Part shown: in pieces, positions 24,620 to 33,420 of the stretch
Layout of the letters: every line of letters starts with the position of its first letter
Numbering within the stretch: position 1 is the stretch's first letter
Origin: Flammeovirgaceae bacterium UBA7330
GTDB taxonomy: Bacteria > Bacteroidota > Bacteroidia > Cytophagales > Cyclobacteriaceae
Direction of reading: 5' to 3'
NCBI GenBank assembly: GCA_002471275.1
Contig: DKPQ01000014.1
Span: 190,674-254,673 of the forward strand
Length of the DNA stretch: 64,000 bases
Made by a program: the position numbers and the translations under genes
Notes under the pieces: generated by a model
The model's input: only the letters and a program-made list of their open reading frames with translations
Database searches by the model: none
What the model was told of the DNA's origin: nothing

Positions 24620-25282
24620 ATTTAATAGGGCCTCTGCTACAATGAGGTCTTCTTGTGTGGTGATTTTCAGGTTTTGATAGTCTCCCTCCACCAGTTTCAC
24701 TTCGCCATGGCTAGCTTCGTAAACGGTGGCATCGTCAGTCACCGTACTGGCGATAGGTACCTGATAAGCTTCCCTGATCATCTGAAGATTAAATGTCTGT
24801 GGAGTTTGCACCATACAGAACTTGCTCCTGTCCACAACTTCGGAATGCCCCTTATCAACTTTTCTAATCGAATCTTTTAGTTGGACCACTGGCACACCAC
24901 TTCCGTATTTTTTGGCCGAATCAAATGTTCGCTGAATTGTAGCCTGACTCACACAGGGTCTCACAGCGTCATGGATCGCCACTACGTCACTGTTTTTGAT
25001 GGCATTGATCCCCTCTGCAACAGACTGATATCGTTCAATCCCTCCCGCCGTTATCTCTATGGCTAACTCTGGTAGATATCGTTGCTTGATTTCCTGCCAT
25101 ATCTCCAGGTATTCGGGATTTAATACCAACACAATTTCTATTGTCGGATCAAAAGACAGAAATTTTTGGATGGAATGAACCAGGATTGGCTTACCTGCAA
25201 CAGGTATGAATTGCTTGGGTAAAGGCTGCTTCATGCGTAGACCCTTACCCGCGGCAACAATTACCAACCCATTCGAAGACAT
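24599..25282 (-). CDS. ispD: 2-C-methyl-D-erythritol 4-phosphate cytidylyltransferase
   Basis: The 227-residue product makes CDP-methylerythritol in the MEP isoprenoid pathway. It has the nucleotide-binding start AAGKGLRMKQPLPKQFIPV and GKPILVHSI, AIHDAVRPCVS in the middle and QTPQTFNL, VTDDATVYE near the end. Length is normal. It begins 2 bases after the queA stop, in one transcript. Its last codons form part of a terminator hairpin of the convergent gene. Confidence 0.95.
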   Translation of the reverse strand: MSSNGLVIVAAGKGLRMKQPLPKQFIPVAGKPILVHSIQKFLSFDPTIEIVLVLNPEYLEIWQEIKQRYLPELAIEITAGGIERYQSVAEGINAIKNSDVVAIHDAVRPCVSQATIQRTFDSAKKYGSGVPVVQLKDSIRKVDKGHSEVVDRSKFCMVQTPQTFNLQMIREAYQVPIASTVTDDATVYEASHGEVKLVEGDYQNLKITTQEDLIVAEALLNKNSPAQ

Positions 25283-25284
25283 TT

Positions 25285-26331
25285 TTAGATGATTAGCATC
25301 GCATCACCATAGCTAAAGAAGCGGTATTTCTCCTTGATGGCTGTCTGATACGCCTCCATAACCAGATCATATCCTCCAAAAGCAGATGCCATCATCAACA
25401 GTGTTGACTCAGGCAGGTGGAAGTTTGTAATCAGGGCGTTGCATAATTTAAATTCAAATGGAGGGAAAATGAACTTATCTGTCCATCCTTCATTGGCCTT
25501 CAAACGGCCTCCTGCAGACACGGAAGATTCGAGTGTTCTCATAACAGTGGTACCGATTGCACAGACACGCTTCTTTTCATCGAGCGCTTTATTTACACGA
25601 TCTGCCGTAGCTTCACTTACCATGTAGTTCTCCGAATCCATTTTGTGCTTGGTCAGATCTTCTACATCTACTGGTCTGAAGGTGCCGAGGCCTACGTGGA
25701 GCGTGATCGGACTGATGTCTACACCATTGATCTCCAAACGCTTCATTACCTGCTTGGTAAAGTGTAACCCTGCTGTAGGGGCTGCAACTGCACCAATGTT
25801 CTTGGCATAAATGGTCTGGAACCTCTCTCTGTCTTCCGGCTCCGCTTTCCTTTTGATATATTTCGGCAGAGGTGTTTCTCCCAACCGATCAATCATTTTG
25901 TAAAAATCCGTTTCATCACCATCAAACAGGAACCTGATGGTCCTACCACGAGATGTGGTATTGTCAATCACTTCAGCTACTAACTCTCCTTCTCCGAAAT
26001 AGAGTTTATTTCCTACCCGGATTTTTCTCGCAGGATCCACGAGTACATCCCACAGTTTCATGTCTTTATTAAGCTCTCTCAGCAAGAAGACCTCGATCTT
26101 CGCACCAGTCTTTTCTTTATTACCGTAAAGCCTCGCCGGAAATACCCTGGTATCATTGATTACCATCACGTCCCCTTCTCCAAAATAGTCCACCATGTCC
26201 TTGAAGATCTTGTGTTCAATTTCACCGGTATCTTTGTGAACTACCATCAATCGGGACTCATCCCGGTTTTCTGTAGGATGAAGTGCAATGGCACTTGAGG
26301 GTAAGTCGAATTTAAATTCAGATAATTTCAT
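25285..26331 (-). CDS. queA: tRNA preQ1(34) S-adenosylmethionine ribosyltransferase-isomerase
   Basis: The 348-residue product transfers and isomerises the ribosyl group of SAM onto preQ1 at tRNA position 34, giving epoxyqueuosine. QueA landmarks are visible: LPSSAIALHPTENRDESRLMV near the start (in part), VMVINDTRVFPARLYG, PAEPED-like KAEPEDRERFQTIYA, AAPTAGLHFT, LHVGLGTFRPV and LITNFHLPESTLLMM. It heads the queA-ispD unit. Confidence 0.95.
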   Translation of the reverse strand: MKLSEFKFDLPSSAIALHPTENRDESRLMVVHKDTGEIEHKIFKDMVDYFGEGDVMVINDTRVFPARLYGNKEKTGAKIEVFLLRELNKDMKLWDVLVDPARKIRVGNKLYFGEGELVAEVIDNTTSRGRTIRFLFDGDETDFYKMIDRLGETPLPKYIKRKAEPEDRERFQTIYAKNIGAVAAPTAGLHFTKQVMKRLEINGVDISPITLHVGLGTFRPVDVEDLTKHKMDSENYMVSEATADRVNKALDEKKRVCAIGTTVMRTLESSVSAGGRLKANEGWTDKFIFPPFEFKLCNALITNFHLPESTLLMMASAFGGYDLVMEAYQTAIKEKYRFFSYGDAMLII

Positions 26332-26642
26332 GCGCGTTTTTAATTTATCTTTTGGTGGCCTTATCTATACTAGTTAATGCATCCATTTTTAATTACCACA
26401 GATTGTCTTAAAGACCTCAACCAAAGACGATTTATCTATCATAATCTTTAGCTGAGAATCCTTATATAAACAGTTCGTACTCAACATTATGCATTTCTCG
26501 AAGTAGATGACCTAAAAAATCCTGCTCAATTGATTAACTTCGAAGGTTCAAACCAGAGGAGATTTATTAAGTCCGCAAAAGTAGTAAAATGTTTTCTTTT
26601 TGGAGAACACTATCACCATGAACTACGTACTAATTTTATCTC
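26332..26642. other. 311-base divergent intergenic region with minus-strand promoter and micro-ORFs
   Basis: This gap separates queA from the permease gene. On the minus strand TACTTTTG (26576-26583) is a perfect TAnnTTTG match, about 240 bases before queA. If used, the long leader contains two small frames, 26389-26442 (17 residues, MIDKSSLVEVFKTICGN) and 26345-26386 (13 residues), two bases apart. No riboswitch I can recognise (including preQ1) and no terminator is evident. Confidence 0.4.
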
Positions 26643-27896
26643 ATGGCATTAATTGTTAGACTGATCCTTGAAAGTTTTCGCTTTGCATGGAATGCATTGC
26701 GGACAAATCTATTAAGGACAGTGCTATCTCTACTAGGAGTAACCATCGGGATATTTGCCATTATTTCCGTATTCACCCTGGTAGATTCCCTGGAAAACAG
26801 CATCAAAGACAGCCTAAGCTTCCTGGGTACAAATAATATTAATGTTGACAAATGGCCATATGGCATTGGTGAAGAGCAGTATCCATGGTGGAAGTACCTG
26901 CAAAGGCCAAATCCTACATATGATGAATACCGGTTCTTAGCCGCCAATGTCACAAATGCACAAGATATTACAATTTTTGCCAGAAGGGGTGGTGTTACAG
27001 CAAAATATAAAAGCTCCAGCAGCACTGATCTGGAAATTTTTGGTGTAGTCTACGACCACTCTTATGTATATGAAATTCCTATTGAATCTGGCAGATATTT
27101 TACCATGGATGAAATCAGCAGTGGTAGGAACGTTGCCATAATTGGTTACAGGATAAAAAATGATCTTTTCCCTAATGAGGATCCTGTTGGTAAAGAAATC
27201 AAAATCAAAGGACTGAAATTTTATGTGATCGGTACTATCAAAGAAGAAGGGGAAAGCTTTATGGGTATTACCAGCCATGACGAACAGATCTATTTACCTT
27301 TTAAGACCTTCAGTAAAATGTACCGGATAGACAGGATGTGGGGAATCCAACCTACCATCACTGTGAAAGGCCTTGAAGACGACATCGGGCTTGTAGAATT
27401 GGAGTCTGAACTGCGTGGACTGATGCGAATAAAAAGAGGATTAAAACCAAAAGAGGAAGACAGCTTTGCGCTAAACCGACCAGAAGCCATCACCAATTTT
27501 ATTGGATCGGCGTTTGATGTTATTGGGCTGGCAGGCTGGTTTATCGGTGGTTTTTCTATTCTGGTTGGTGGTTTTGGTATCGCCAACATCATGTTCGTCT
27601 CGGTAAGAGAGCGCACCAACATCATCGGCATTCAGAAATCCCTGGGAGCCAAAAATTATTTTATTCTCTTTCAGTTTTTATTTGAAGCTATCTTTCTGAG
27701 TGTATTAGGTGGATGTATTGGTATATTCCTGGTCTACCTGCTTTCCTTTATTAGCCTCGGATCGCTAGACCTCGTACTCACCACCAGCAATGTCTTGTTA
27801 GGCATCGGTGTATCTGCTTCTGTTGGTGTAATATCTGGGATCGTGCCAGCAGCTATGGCTTCCAGACTCGACCCCGTCATCGCCATTCGTTCCTGA
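26643..27896 (+). CDS. ABC transporter permease, MacB/FtsX type
   Basis: The 417-residue product has one N-terminal membrane helix (LLGVTIGIFAIISVFTLVDS), a large periplasmic MacB-PCD-like domain (about 45-270) and three C-terminal helices with GGFGIANIMFVSVRERTNIIGIQKSLGAKN. This is the pattern of MacB-type mechanotransmission permeases (efflux, lipoprotein or toxin export). No ATPase gene is next to it, so it must use one encoded elsewhere. Its stop is one base from the stop of convergent recA. Confidence 0.92.
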   Translation: MALIVRLILESFRFAWNALRTNLLRTVLSLLGVTIGIFAIISVFTLVDSLENSIKDSLSFLGTNNINVDKWPYGIGEEQYPWWKYLQRPNPTYDEYRFLAANVTNAQDITIFARRGGVTAKYKSSSSTDLEIFGVVYDHSYVYEIPIESGRYFTMDEISSGRNVAIIGYRIKNDLFPNEDPVGKEIKIKGLKFYVIGTIKEEGESFMGITSHDEQIYLPFKTFSKMYRIDRMWGIQPTITVKGLEDDIGLVELESELRGLMRIKRGLKPKEEDSFALNRPEAITNFIGSAFDVIGLAGWFIGGFSILVGGFGIANIMFVSVRERTNIIGIQKSLGAKNYFILFQFLFEAIFLSVLGGCIGIFLVYLLSFISLGSLDLVLTTSNVLLGIGVSASVGVISGIVPAAMASRLDPVIAIRS

Positions 27897-27897
27897 T

Positions 27898-28959
27898 TTA
27901 CTCAGCAGTTGTAGGCTCTGGCTTCTTTGTTTTTGAAGCTTTATCCTCATTTGCCTCCTCTGCAAGCCCATGGATCTTTGCCTTGATCTTCATTTCCAGC
28001 TCGTCCATCAACTCAGGATTATCTTCTATCAGCTCCTTTACAGCGTCGCGTCCCTGCCCGAGTTTGTTGTCCATGTACGAGAACCAGGATCCGGACTTTT
28101 TGATGATGTCCAGTTCAACTCCGATATCAACGATCTCACCAGATTTGCTGATACCCCTTCCGTACATGATATCAAACTCCACCACTTTAAATGGAGGAGC
28201 TACTTTGTTTTTGACCACCTTCACCCGGGTACGGTTTCCCATAATATTGTCCGCACTTTCTTTGATCTGACCAATCCTTCTGATGTCCAAACGCACTGAA
28301 GCATAAAATTTCAAGGCATTACCGCCAGTGGTTGTTTCAGGGTTACCAAACATCACTCCGATCTTTTCCCGCAGTTGGTTGATGAAAATACAGGAACAAC
28401 CAGTCTTGTTAATGGCCCCAGTCAGCTTTCTCAATGCCTGTGACATCAATCGAGCCTGGAGTCCCATCTTGCTATCCCCCATCTCACCTTCCAGTTCTCC
28501 TCGTGGTACCAAAGCGGCTACGGAGTCAATCACAATGATATCAATCGCTCCTGAACGGATCAGATGCTCTGCAATCTCCAATGCCTGCTCGCCATTGTCT
28601 GGTTGCGAAATCAAAAGATTCTCGGTATCAATGCCCAACTTTTCTGCATACGTCTTATCAAATGCATGTTCAGCATCAATGATGGCTGCCAAGCCTCCCT
28701 TTTTTTGTGCCTCAGCAATACAATGCATGGCTAAAGTGGTCTTACCGGAAGACTCAGGGCCATAAACTTCGATCACCCTACCTTTTGGAATCCCTCCAAC
28801 ACCCAAAGCCATATCCAAACCCAGTGACCCGGTAGAAATGGTAGGTACATCCAGCACCTTATTGTCACTCAACTTCATGATCGTGCCTTTGCCGTAGGTC
28901 TTTTCTAACTTGTCGATAGTCAGTTGAAGTGCTTTGAGTTTTTCTGTATTGTCAGCCAT
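27898..28959 (-). CDS. recA: Recombinase RecA
   Basis: The 353-residue product is RecA, the DNA strand-exchange ATPase and SOS coprotease. Walker A GPESSGKT is at 67-74, followed by MAW-like landmarks IDAEHAFD, LLISQPDNGEQALEI, VIDSVAALVP and TTTGGNALKFYASVRLDIRRIG. The C-terminal tail is short and charged (EEANEDKASKTKKPEPTTAE). No LexA gene is in the window. Confidence 0.98.
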   Translation of the reverse strand: MADNTEKLKALQLTIDKLEKTYGKGTIMKLSDNKVLDVPTISTGSLGLDMALGVGGIPKGRVIEVYGPESSGKTTLAMHCIAEAQKKGGLAAIIDAEHAFDKTYAEKLGIDTENLLISQPDNGEQALEIAEHLIRSGAIDIIVIDSVAALVPRGELEGEMGDSKMGLQARLMSQALRKLTGAINKTGCSCIFINQLREKIGVMFGNPETTTGGNALKFYASVRLDIRRIGQIKESADNIMGNRTRVKVVKNKVAPPFKVVEFDIMYGRGISKSGEIVDIGVELDIIKKSGSWFSYMDNKLGQGRDAVKELIEDNPELMDELEMKIKAKIHGLAEEANEDKASKTKKPEPTTAE

Positions 28960-28985
28960 GATGGTAGATTTCTTGATGTTAAATG

Positions 28986-28993
28986 CAAAATTA
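28986..28993 (-). promoter_or_regulatory. Promoter element for recA
   Basis: TAATTTTG on the minus strand is a perfect TAnnTTTG match, 26 bases before the recA start. A TTG at the right distance is not seen. Confidence 0.5.
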
Positions 28994-29001
28994 TGTATTA
29001 G

Positions 29002-29041
29002 ATGCTAAATATTTATGCATTTTAGCTAAAAATATTAGCAT
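29002..29041. promoter_or_regulatory. GCTAA/TTAGC inverted repeats upstream of recA
   Basis: An imperfect inverted repeat (ATGCTAAATATT at 29002-29013 against AATATTAGCAT at 29031-29041, one-base bulge) flanks a palindrome TTTAGCTAAA (29021-29030). It sits just upstream of the recA minus-7 element, where an operator would lie. The binding protein is unknown. Confidence 0.35.
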
Positions 29042-29186
29042 TTTACGGTTACCCCTCAATCCGGAGGGTTTCATACCGTTTTCCATTAAAATACCGAATC
29101 GCTGGTATTTAATTACAAATTAGTTGAAACAATCCACAACATTTATAACAGGTAAACAATTAATTTGCAAAAATGTCTGAGAATCC

Positions 29187-30200
29187 ATGAAGAAGAAAAT
29201 TCTCACCTTAATTTTCATTGTACTGGTTATTTTGATCCTTGCCAACATTAGGTTATTGGTCTATGGCATTCAGCAAGGCTGGGGACAATTCAACATCATT
29301 TGGAATTCCATACCCATTGAGGATATTCTTCAGGACCCTAGCCAGCCCGACACCTTGAAGTCCAAACTTGAGTTCACCCTGAAAGTGAGGAAATATGCTG
29401 TTGAAAAGTTGGGTCTCGATGAGTCAGAGAACTATTTCACATACTATGATCAGGGAGGCAAGCCCATTTTGTGGAACCTCTCCGCTTCTGAGCCATTCGA
29501 ACTCAAGCCATACCTCTGGAGATTTCCATTCCTGGGATCTATGCCTTATAAGGGATTTTTTGAGCTTGACAGGGCAAAAAAAGAAAGAGATAAACTTGTA
29601 GAGCAGGGATACGACACAAGAATACGCACGGTAAGTGGTTGGTCAACGCTAGGTATTTTAAAGGACCCCATACTGAGTAATATGCTGGAGCGCGGGGAAG
29701 GTCAGCTTGCGGAAGTGATCATTCATGAACTGGTCCATGCCACCATTTTTATTAAGAATGAGATAGACTTTAATGAAAATCTGGCCTCGTTCATCGGGGA
29801 ATCAGGCGCGCAGCAATTTCTTAAAGACGAATTTGGTGATTCATCAACCTCCCTGATCAGCTACATCCACGAGCTCGAGGATAGTGAACGTTTTAAAAGA
29901 TATATGCTGGCAGGAACTAAAAAACTTGATAGTTTATATAATGAGACCATGGAGGAGCCCGAAAACATTAGACAACAACGCAAAGATTCGTTGATTGTCA
30001 AAATTTCAAACAACCTGGATACGGTTTCATTCAACAACGAGAAGTATTATGGCATTTTTGATGAGAATCTACCTAACAATGCTTATTTCATGGCTTTTCT
30101 GAGATATCATTCCAAAGAAGATTCATTACGAAATGTTCTCGATACTTATGATGGCAATATTGCCCGGATGATCAAAGACCTAAAGTCACGTTATGAGTAA
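29187..30200 (+). CDS. Membrane-anchored putative aminopeptidase (HExxH)
   Basis: The 337-residue product has an N-terminal membrane anchor (LTLIFIVLVILILANIRLLVYG) and then a zinc-peptidase-like domain. HELVH is at 180-184, and a further NENLASFIGE around 199-208 could supply the third metal ligand. This matches the bacterial putative aminopeptidase family (Pfam Aminopep). The C-terminal part contains long charged helices. Substrate unknown. Confidence 0.85.
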   Translation: MKKKILTLIFIVLVILILANIRLLVYGIQQGWGQFNIIWNSIPIEDILQDPSQPDTLKSKLEFTLKVRKYAVEKLGLDESENYFTYYDQGGKPILWNLSASEPFELKPYLWRFPFLGSMPYKGFFELDRAKKERDKLVEQGYDTRIRTVSGWSTLGILKDPILSNMLERGEGQLAEVIIHELVHATIFIKNEIDFNENLASFIGESGAQQFLKDEFGDSSTSLISYIHELEDSERFKRYMLAGTKKLDSLYNETMEEPENIRQQRKDSLIVKISNNLDTVSFNNEKYYGIFDENLPNNAYFMAFLRYHSKEDSLRNVLDTYDGNIARMIKDLKSRYE

Positions 30201-30205
30201 ATTCG

Positions 30206-30230
30206 TTAACAAATTGTTACCATTTTAACA
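30206..30230 (+). promoter_or_regulatory. Pho-box-like hexamer repeats before the PhoB-like gene
   Basis: TTAACA (30206-30211), TTACCA (30217-30222) and TTAACA (30225-30230) occur in a row. The first two are 11 bases apart, the period of PhoP boxes in Bacillus (TTAACA repeats). Autoregulation by the response regulator downstream is a reasonable inference. Confidence 0.35.
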
Positions 30231-30247
30231 TAAAATTGATTTCTCTT

Positions 30248-30255
30248 TAATTTTG
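30248..30255 (+). promoter_or_regulatory. Minus-7 element before the response regulator
   Basis: TAATTTTG, perfect TAnnTTTG match, 111 bases before the response-regulator start. No properly spaced TTG, which would fit an activator-dependent promoter. Confidence 0.4.
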
Positions 30256-30366
30256 AATATTATCGAGTGGAATTGAAGCAAGGATCAGTGAATCTCAAAA
30301 TTGAGCTTGCTGGATTACCTGAATGTAAATTTTAGATTAACCAAGTTTTAATAAACAAATAACTTC

Positions 30367-31053
30367 ATGTCCAAGCACAATCAAAAAATCCTTGTGGTAG
30401 ATGATGAGGCAGACATTCTCGAACTGGTAAAATATAACCTCAGCAAAGAAGGTTATGAGGTCAAAACCGCTCTTGATGGAATCAAAGCAGTTGAGGTAGC
30501 CAGGTCCTTTGTGCCCGACCTGATCATCCTCGATATCATGATGCCAAAGCAAGATGGCGTGGAGACCTGCAGACAAGTACGGGAGTTGCCAGAGCTTGTC
30601 AATGTATTTGTTATTTTCCTTACTGCCCGCTCAGAAGAATACTCTGAAGTAGCTGCTTTTGAGATGGGGGCTGATGATTACATCACCAAGCCGATCAAGC
30701 CAAGGGCTTTGGTAAGTCGTATCAATGCACTCTTTAGAAGAGAGTCAAAGAAGAAAAAAGAGTCCAACAAGATCAAGATCGGAGACCTGATAGTAGACCG
30801 TTCAAGCTACACGGTAATGGCTGGCGAAAAGATCATCACCCTGCCTAAAAAGGAATTTGAGTTGCTTTTCTTTCTGGCACAAAACCCTGGAAAGGTATTT
30901 AGTCGGGATGAACTCTTGCAGAATATCTGGGGTACCGATGTATATGTGCTTGCGCGAACAGTTGATGTACATATCAGAAAAGTGAGAGAGAAAATTGGTG
31001 AGGGCTATATCTCAACCATTAAAGGCGTAGGCTATAAGTTTGAGATCAGTTAG
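30367..31053 (+). CDS. Response regulator, OmpR/PhoB family
   Basis: The 228-residue product has a receiver domain with phospho-acceptor Asp 56 (LIILDIMMP), the acidic pair DDE at 12-14 and Lys 108 (YITKPIKP). A winged-helix DNA-binding domain follows (ITLPKKEFELLFFLAQNPGKVFSRDELL, in pieces, and GYISTIKGVGYKFE). The DIMMPKQDG pattern and the pairing with a simple two-helix kinase resemble PhoB. I do not assign phoB with certainty. It is 9 bases before the kinase gene. Confidence 0.93.
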   Translation: MSKHNQKILVVDDEADILELVKYNLSKEGYEVKTALDGIKAVEVARSFVPDLIILDIMMPKQDGVETCRQVRELPELVNVFVIFLTARSEEYSEVAAFEMGADDYITKPIKPRALVSRINALFRRESKKKKESNKIKIGDLIVDRSSYTVMAGEKIITLPKKEFELLFFLAQNPGKVFSRDELLQNIWGTDVYVLARTVDVHIRKVREKIGEGYISTIKGVGYKFEIS

Positions 31054-31062
31054 ATTTAAGGT

Positions 31063-32139
31063 ATGTTGATCAATTCCAGGGCACTTGCCTTGTTGCTTGC
31101 CATCCTTATCTCAGTGATTACCACTGCTTTTCTTTCATTGGTAGACGAGGCACTAAGCGTTGCGCTGGTCATCTGTTTTTTGCTCTCATTTTCTTCATCT
31201 TATATCCTCATTCGGATATGTCTTGAGTTTCTTTTTTTCAGACAGATCAAAGAAATCCATGATGCATTGCAGGATATCAAATCACAGGATCTATCTTTTG
31301 TCACCAAAGCCACCGGCATCACCTCAAGCCTCAATCCACTGAAGAGGATCAATAAAGAGATTTTTAATTATGCTGAAAAGAAACAGGCAGAAATCATTGA
31401 GCTTAAACGCATGGAAACCTTTCGCAGAGAATTCATTGCAGATGTTTCTCATGAGTTAAAGACCCCCATTTTTGCAGCGCAAGGATTTGTACACACACTA
31501 CTTGACGGTGCTGTAAAAGATAAGTCTGTCAGGAAAAAATTCCTTAGAAAAGCTGCACGCAGCCTGGACGGACTGGATGTCCTGGTACAGGATCTACTCA
31601 CGATCTCACAGTTAGAGACAGGGGAAATCAAAATGCATTTTGAGCATTTTGACATCTGCGAACTGTGCAGGGAGGTTTTTGATCAACTTGAAGACAAGGC
31701 TGAAAAAAGTAAGATCACACTAAAAATCGACCACCCGAAAAAGAAGCCCATGTTTGTCTTTGCTGACTACAGGCGTATCTACCAGGTATTGATCAACCTG
31801 ATCTCTAATGGTGTGAAGTATACGAAATCGGGAGGAAATGTCATTGTCCGATTTGAGGAAGAAAAAGGTGGTATCAAAACATCTGTGATCGACAATGGAC
31901 TTGGGATACCGGAGGAAGACATTGGCAGGATCTTCGAAAGGTTTTATCGGGTAGATAAAAGCAGATCCAAAGAAAAGGGAGGCACCGGGCTGGGATTATC
32001 AATCGTTAAACACATTTTGGAAAGTCATTCCACAACAATTGATGTAAAAAGTAAATTAAAAGAAGGCTCAGTCTTTAGCTTTGTACTCAAAAAAGGTAAA
32101 GCAGTAGAACATCGCTTTATCGCTGATGAGGAAGAGTAA
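31063..32139 (+). CDS. Sensor histidine kinase, PhoR-like
   Basis: The 358-residue product has two N-terminal membrane helices with almost no periplasmic loop (about 8-26 and 33-53). A HisKA domain with phosphorylated His 130 (FIADVSHELKTPIFA) and a HATPase domain (NLISNGVKYT, DNGLGIPEEDIGRIFERFYRVDKSRS, GGTGLGLSIVKHI) follow. No PAS domain is seen. The absent sensor loop, as in PhoR-type kinases, suggests that the signal comes through a membrane partner such as a phosphate transporter (inference). Its stop overlaps the pseudouridine synthase start by one base. Confidence 0.93.
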   Translation: MLINSRALALLLAILISVITTAFLSLVDEALSVALVICFLLSFSSSYILIRICLEFLFFRQIKEIHDALQDIKSQDLSFVTKATGITSSLNPLKRINKEIFNYAEKKQAEIIELKRMETFRREFIADVSHELKTPIFAAQGFVHTLLDGAVKDKSVRKKFLRKAARSLDGLDVLVQDLLTISQLETGEIKMHFEHFDICELCREVFDQLEDKAEKSKITLKIDHPKKKPMFVFADYRRIYQVLINLISNGVKYTKSGGNVIVRFEEEKGGIKTSVIDNGLGIPEEDIGRIFERFYRVDKSRSKEKGGTGLGLSIVKHILESHSTTIDVKSKLKEGSVFSFVLKKGKAVEHRFIADEEE

Positions 32140-32870
32140 TGCATAAATATATCAAGGGCCTGAAGTTTGAAGACATTATCCTTAAGGAAAATGATCACTA
32201 CATCATTATCAATAAGCCCCCTTACATCTCCACACTTGAGGACCGAAACGATCCTGTAGACATTCTCAAGCTGGCCAAACAATATCATGGGGATGCACAG
32301 GTATGTCACCGCATCGACAAGGAAACCTCTGGTGTTCTGGTCATCGCAAAACACAAAGAAGCCTACCGCCATTTTTCAATTCTTCTGGAACGGCGCCAGG
32401 TAAAGAAGGTATATCATACTGTTGTTGATGGGATCCACGAATTTGAAAACCTGGAGGCTGATGAACCGATCCATTCCTCTACGAGTAAATCAAGGATTGA
32501 CTTCCGAAATGGCAAGCCTTCTCTTACATTGATGTCAACGCTGGAGATCTTTAAGCTCCACACCCTATTAAAATGTTTCCCGGTGAGTGGTCGACTACAT
32601 CAGATTAGGGTTCACGCAGCCTTTCACAATGCACCGGTCTGTGGAGATCCCGAATATGGTGGCAAAGACATTTACTTGTCTCAAATCAAAAGGAATTACT
32701 CTTTGGGCAAGTGGAAAGAAGAGAAACCTTTGATTGATCGGGTAGCCTTGCATGCTCACAATATTGCTTTTCAGGATTTTGATGGGAAAGAACAGGACAT
32801 TATCGCTGTTGAAGCGCCATATCCCAAAGATTTCGACGTCTTGATCAAGCAATTAAGAAAATACCTATAA
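32139..32870 (+). CDS. RluA family pseudouridine synthase
   Basis: The 243-residue product has the RluA catalytic motif HRIDKETSGVLVIAK with Asp 60. KVYHTVVDG, SGRLHQIRVH and DPEYGG follow. There is no S4 RNA-binding domain, as in RluA/TruC-like short forms. It converts uridine to pseudouridine in rRNA or tRNA; the target site is unknown. It is cotranscribed with the two-component genes upstream. Confidence 0.93.
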   Translation: MHKYIKGLKFEDIILKENDHYIIINKPPYISTLEDRNDPVDILKLAKQYHGDAQVCHRIDKETSGVLVIAKHKEAYRHFSILLERRQVKKVYHTVVDGIHEFENLEADEPIHSSTSKSRIDFRNGKPSLTLMSTLEIFKLHTLLKCFPVSGRLHQIRVHAAFHNAPVCGDPEYGGKDIYLSQIKRNYSLGKWKEEKPLIDRVALHAHNIAFQDFDGKEQDIIAVEAPYPKDFDVLIKQLRKYL

Positions 32871-32884
32871 TAATGTAGATAGGA

Positions 32885-32918
32885 GTTTTGCTTTTATAAA
32901 GGATTACTTCTATTTTTG
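32885..32918 (+). promoter_or_regulatory. Promoter of the rplM-rpsI-rpsB-tsf operon
   Basis: GTTTTG (32885-32890), 20 bases, then TATTTTTG (32911-32918), a perfect TAnnTTTG match. The predicted transcript starts near 32923, in a CTCC...GGAG stem-loop, about 48 bases before rplM. Confidence 0.7.
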
Positions 32919-32970
32919 TGCTCCCTTTTCAGGAGGGTATTAATTTATTGAATTAGAAAAACAAATCAAA

Positions 32971-33414
32971 TTGGATACTTTAAGTTATAAGACAGTATCT
33001 CTAAATAGTGCCACAGTTGAAAAAAACTGGATCCTCGTTGACGTTGAGTCAAAGGTACTGGGTCGGGTAGCAAGTGAGGTAGCAAAAATTATCCGTGGCA
33101 AGCATAAAGCCGGATACACTCCACATGTTGATTGTGGAGACAACGTGATCGTGATCAATGCGGATAAAGTGAGGTTGACGGGCAAAAAGTGGACAGACAA
33201 GCAATATGTCAGACACACTACATACCCTGGCGGTCAAAGATTTGAAACGCCACTTGCAGCAAAGGCTAAAACATCAAGACTTTTAGTTGAGAGAGCAGTA
33301 AGAGGAATGTTGCCAAAAAACAGCCTTGGTAGAAAGTTGTTCAACAACCTATACGTATATGAAGGAGCAGAACATCCGCATGAAGCTCAAAATCCAAAAG
33401 AAATTAAACTATAA
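32971..33414 (+). CDS. rplM: 50S ribosomal protein L13
   Basis: The 147-residue product is L13, with TPHVDCGDNVIVINADKVRLTGKKW in the middle (residues about 50-73, in part), YVRHTTYPGGQ and RGMLPKNSLGRK. The start is a TTG at 32971: it gives MDTLSYKT, the usual Bacteroidota L13 beginning, and no ATG occurs in the first 100 residues. L13 is an early assembly protein of the large subunit. It is first in the operon with S9, S2 and EF-Ts. Confidence 0.96.
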   Translation: MDTLSYKTVSLNSATVEKNWILVDVESKVLGRVASEVAKIIRGKHKAGYTPHVDCGDNVIVINADKVRLTGKKWTDKQYVRHTTYPGGQRFETPLAAKAKTSRLLVERAVRGMLPKNSLGRKLFNNLYVYEGAEHPHEAQNPKEIKL

Positions 33415-33420
33415 ACCTGA

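Noticed and set aside
26332..26642. preQ1 riboswitch before queA
   Set aside because: I looked for the short H-type pseudoknot with its A-rich tail near the start and saw nothing convincing.
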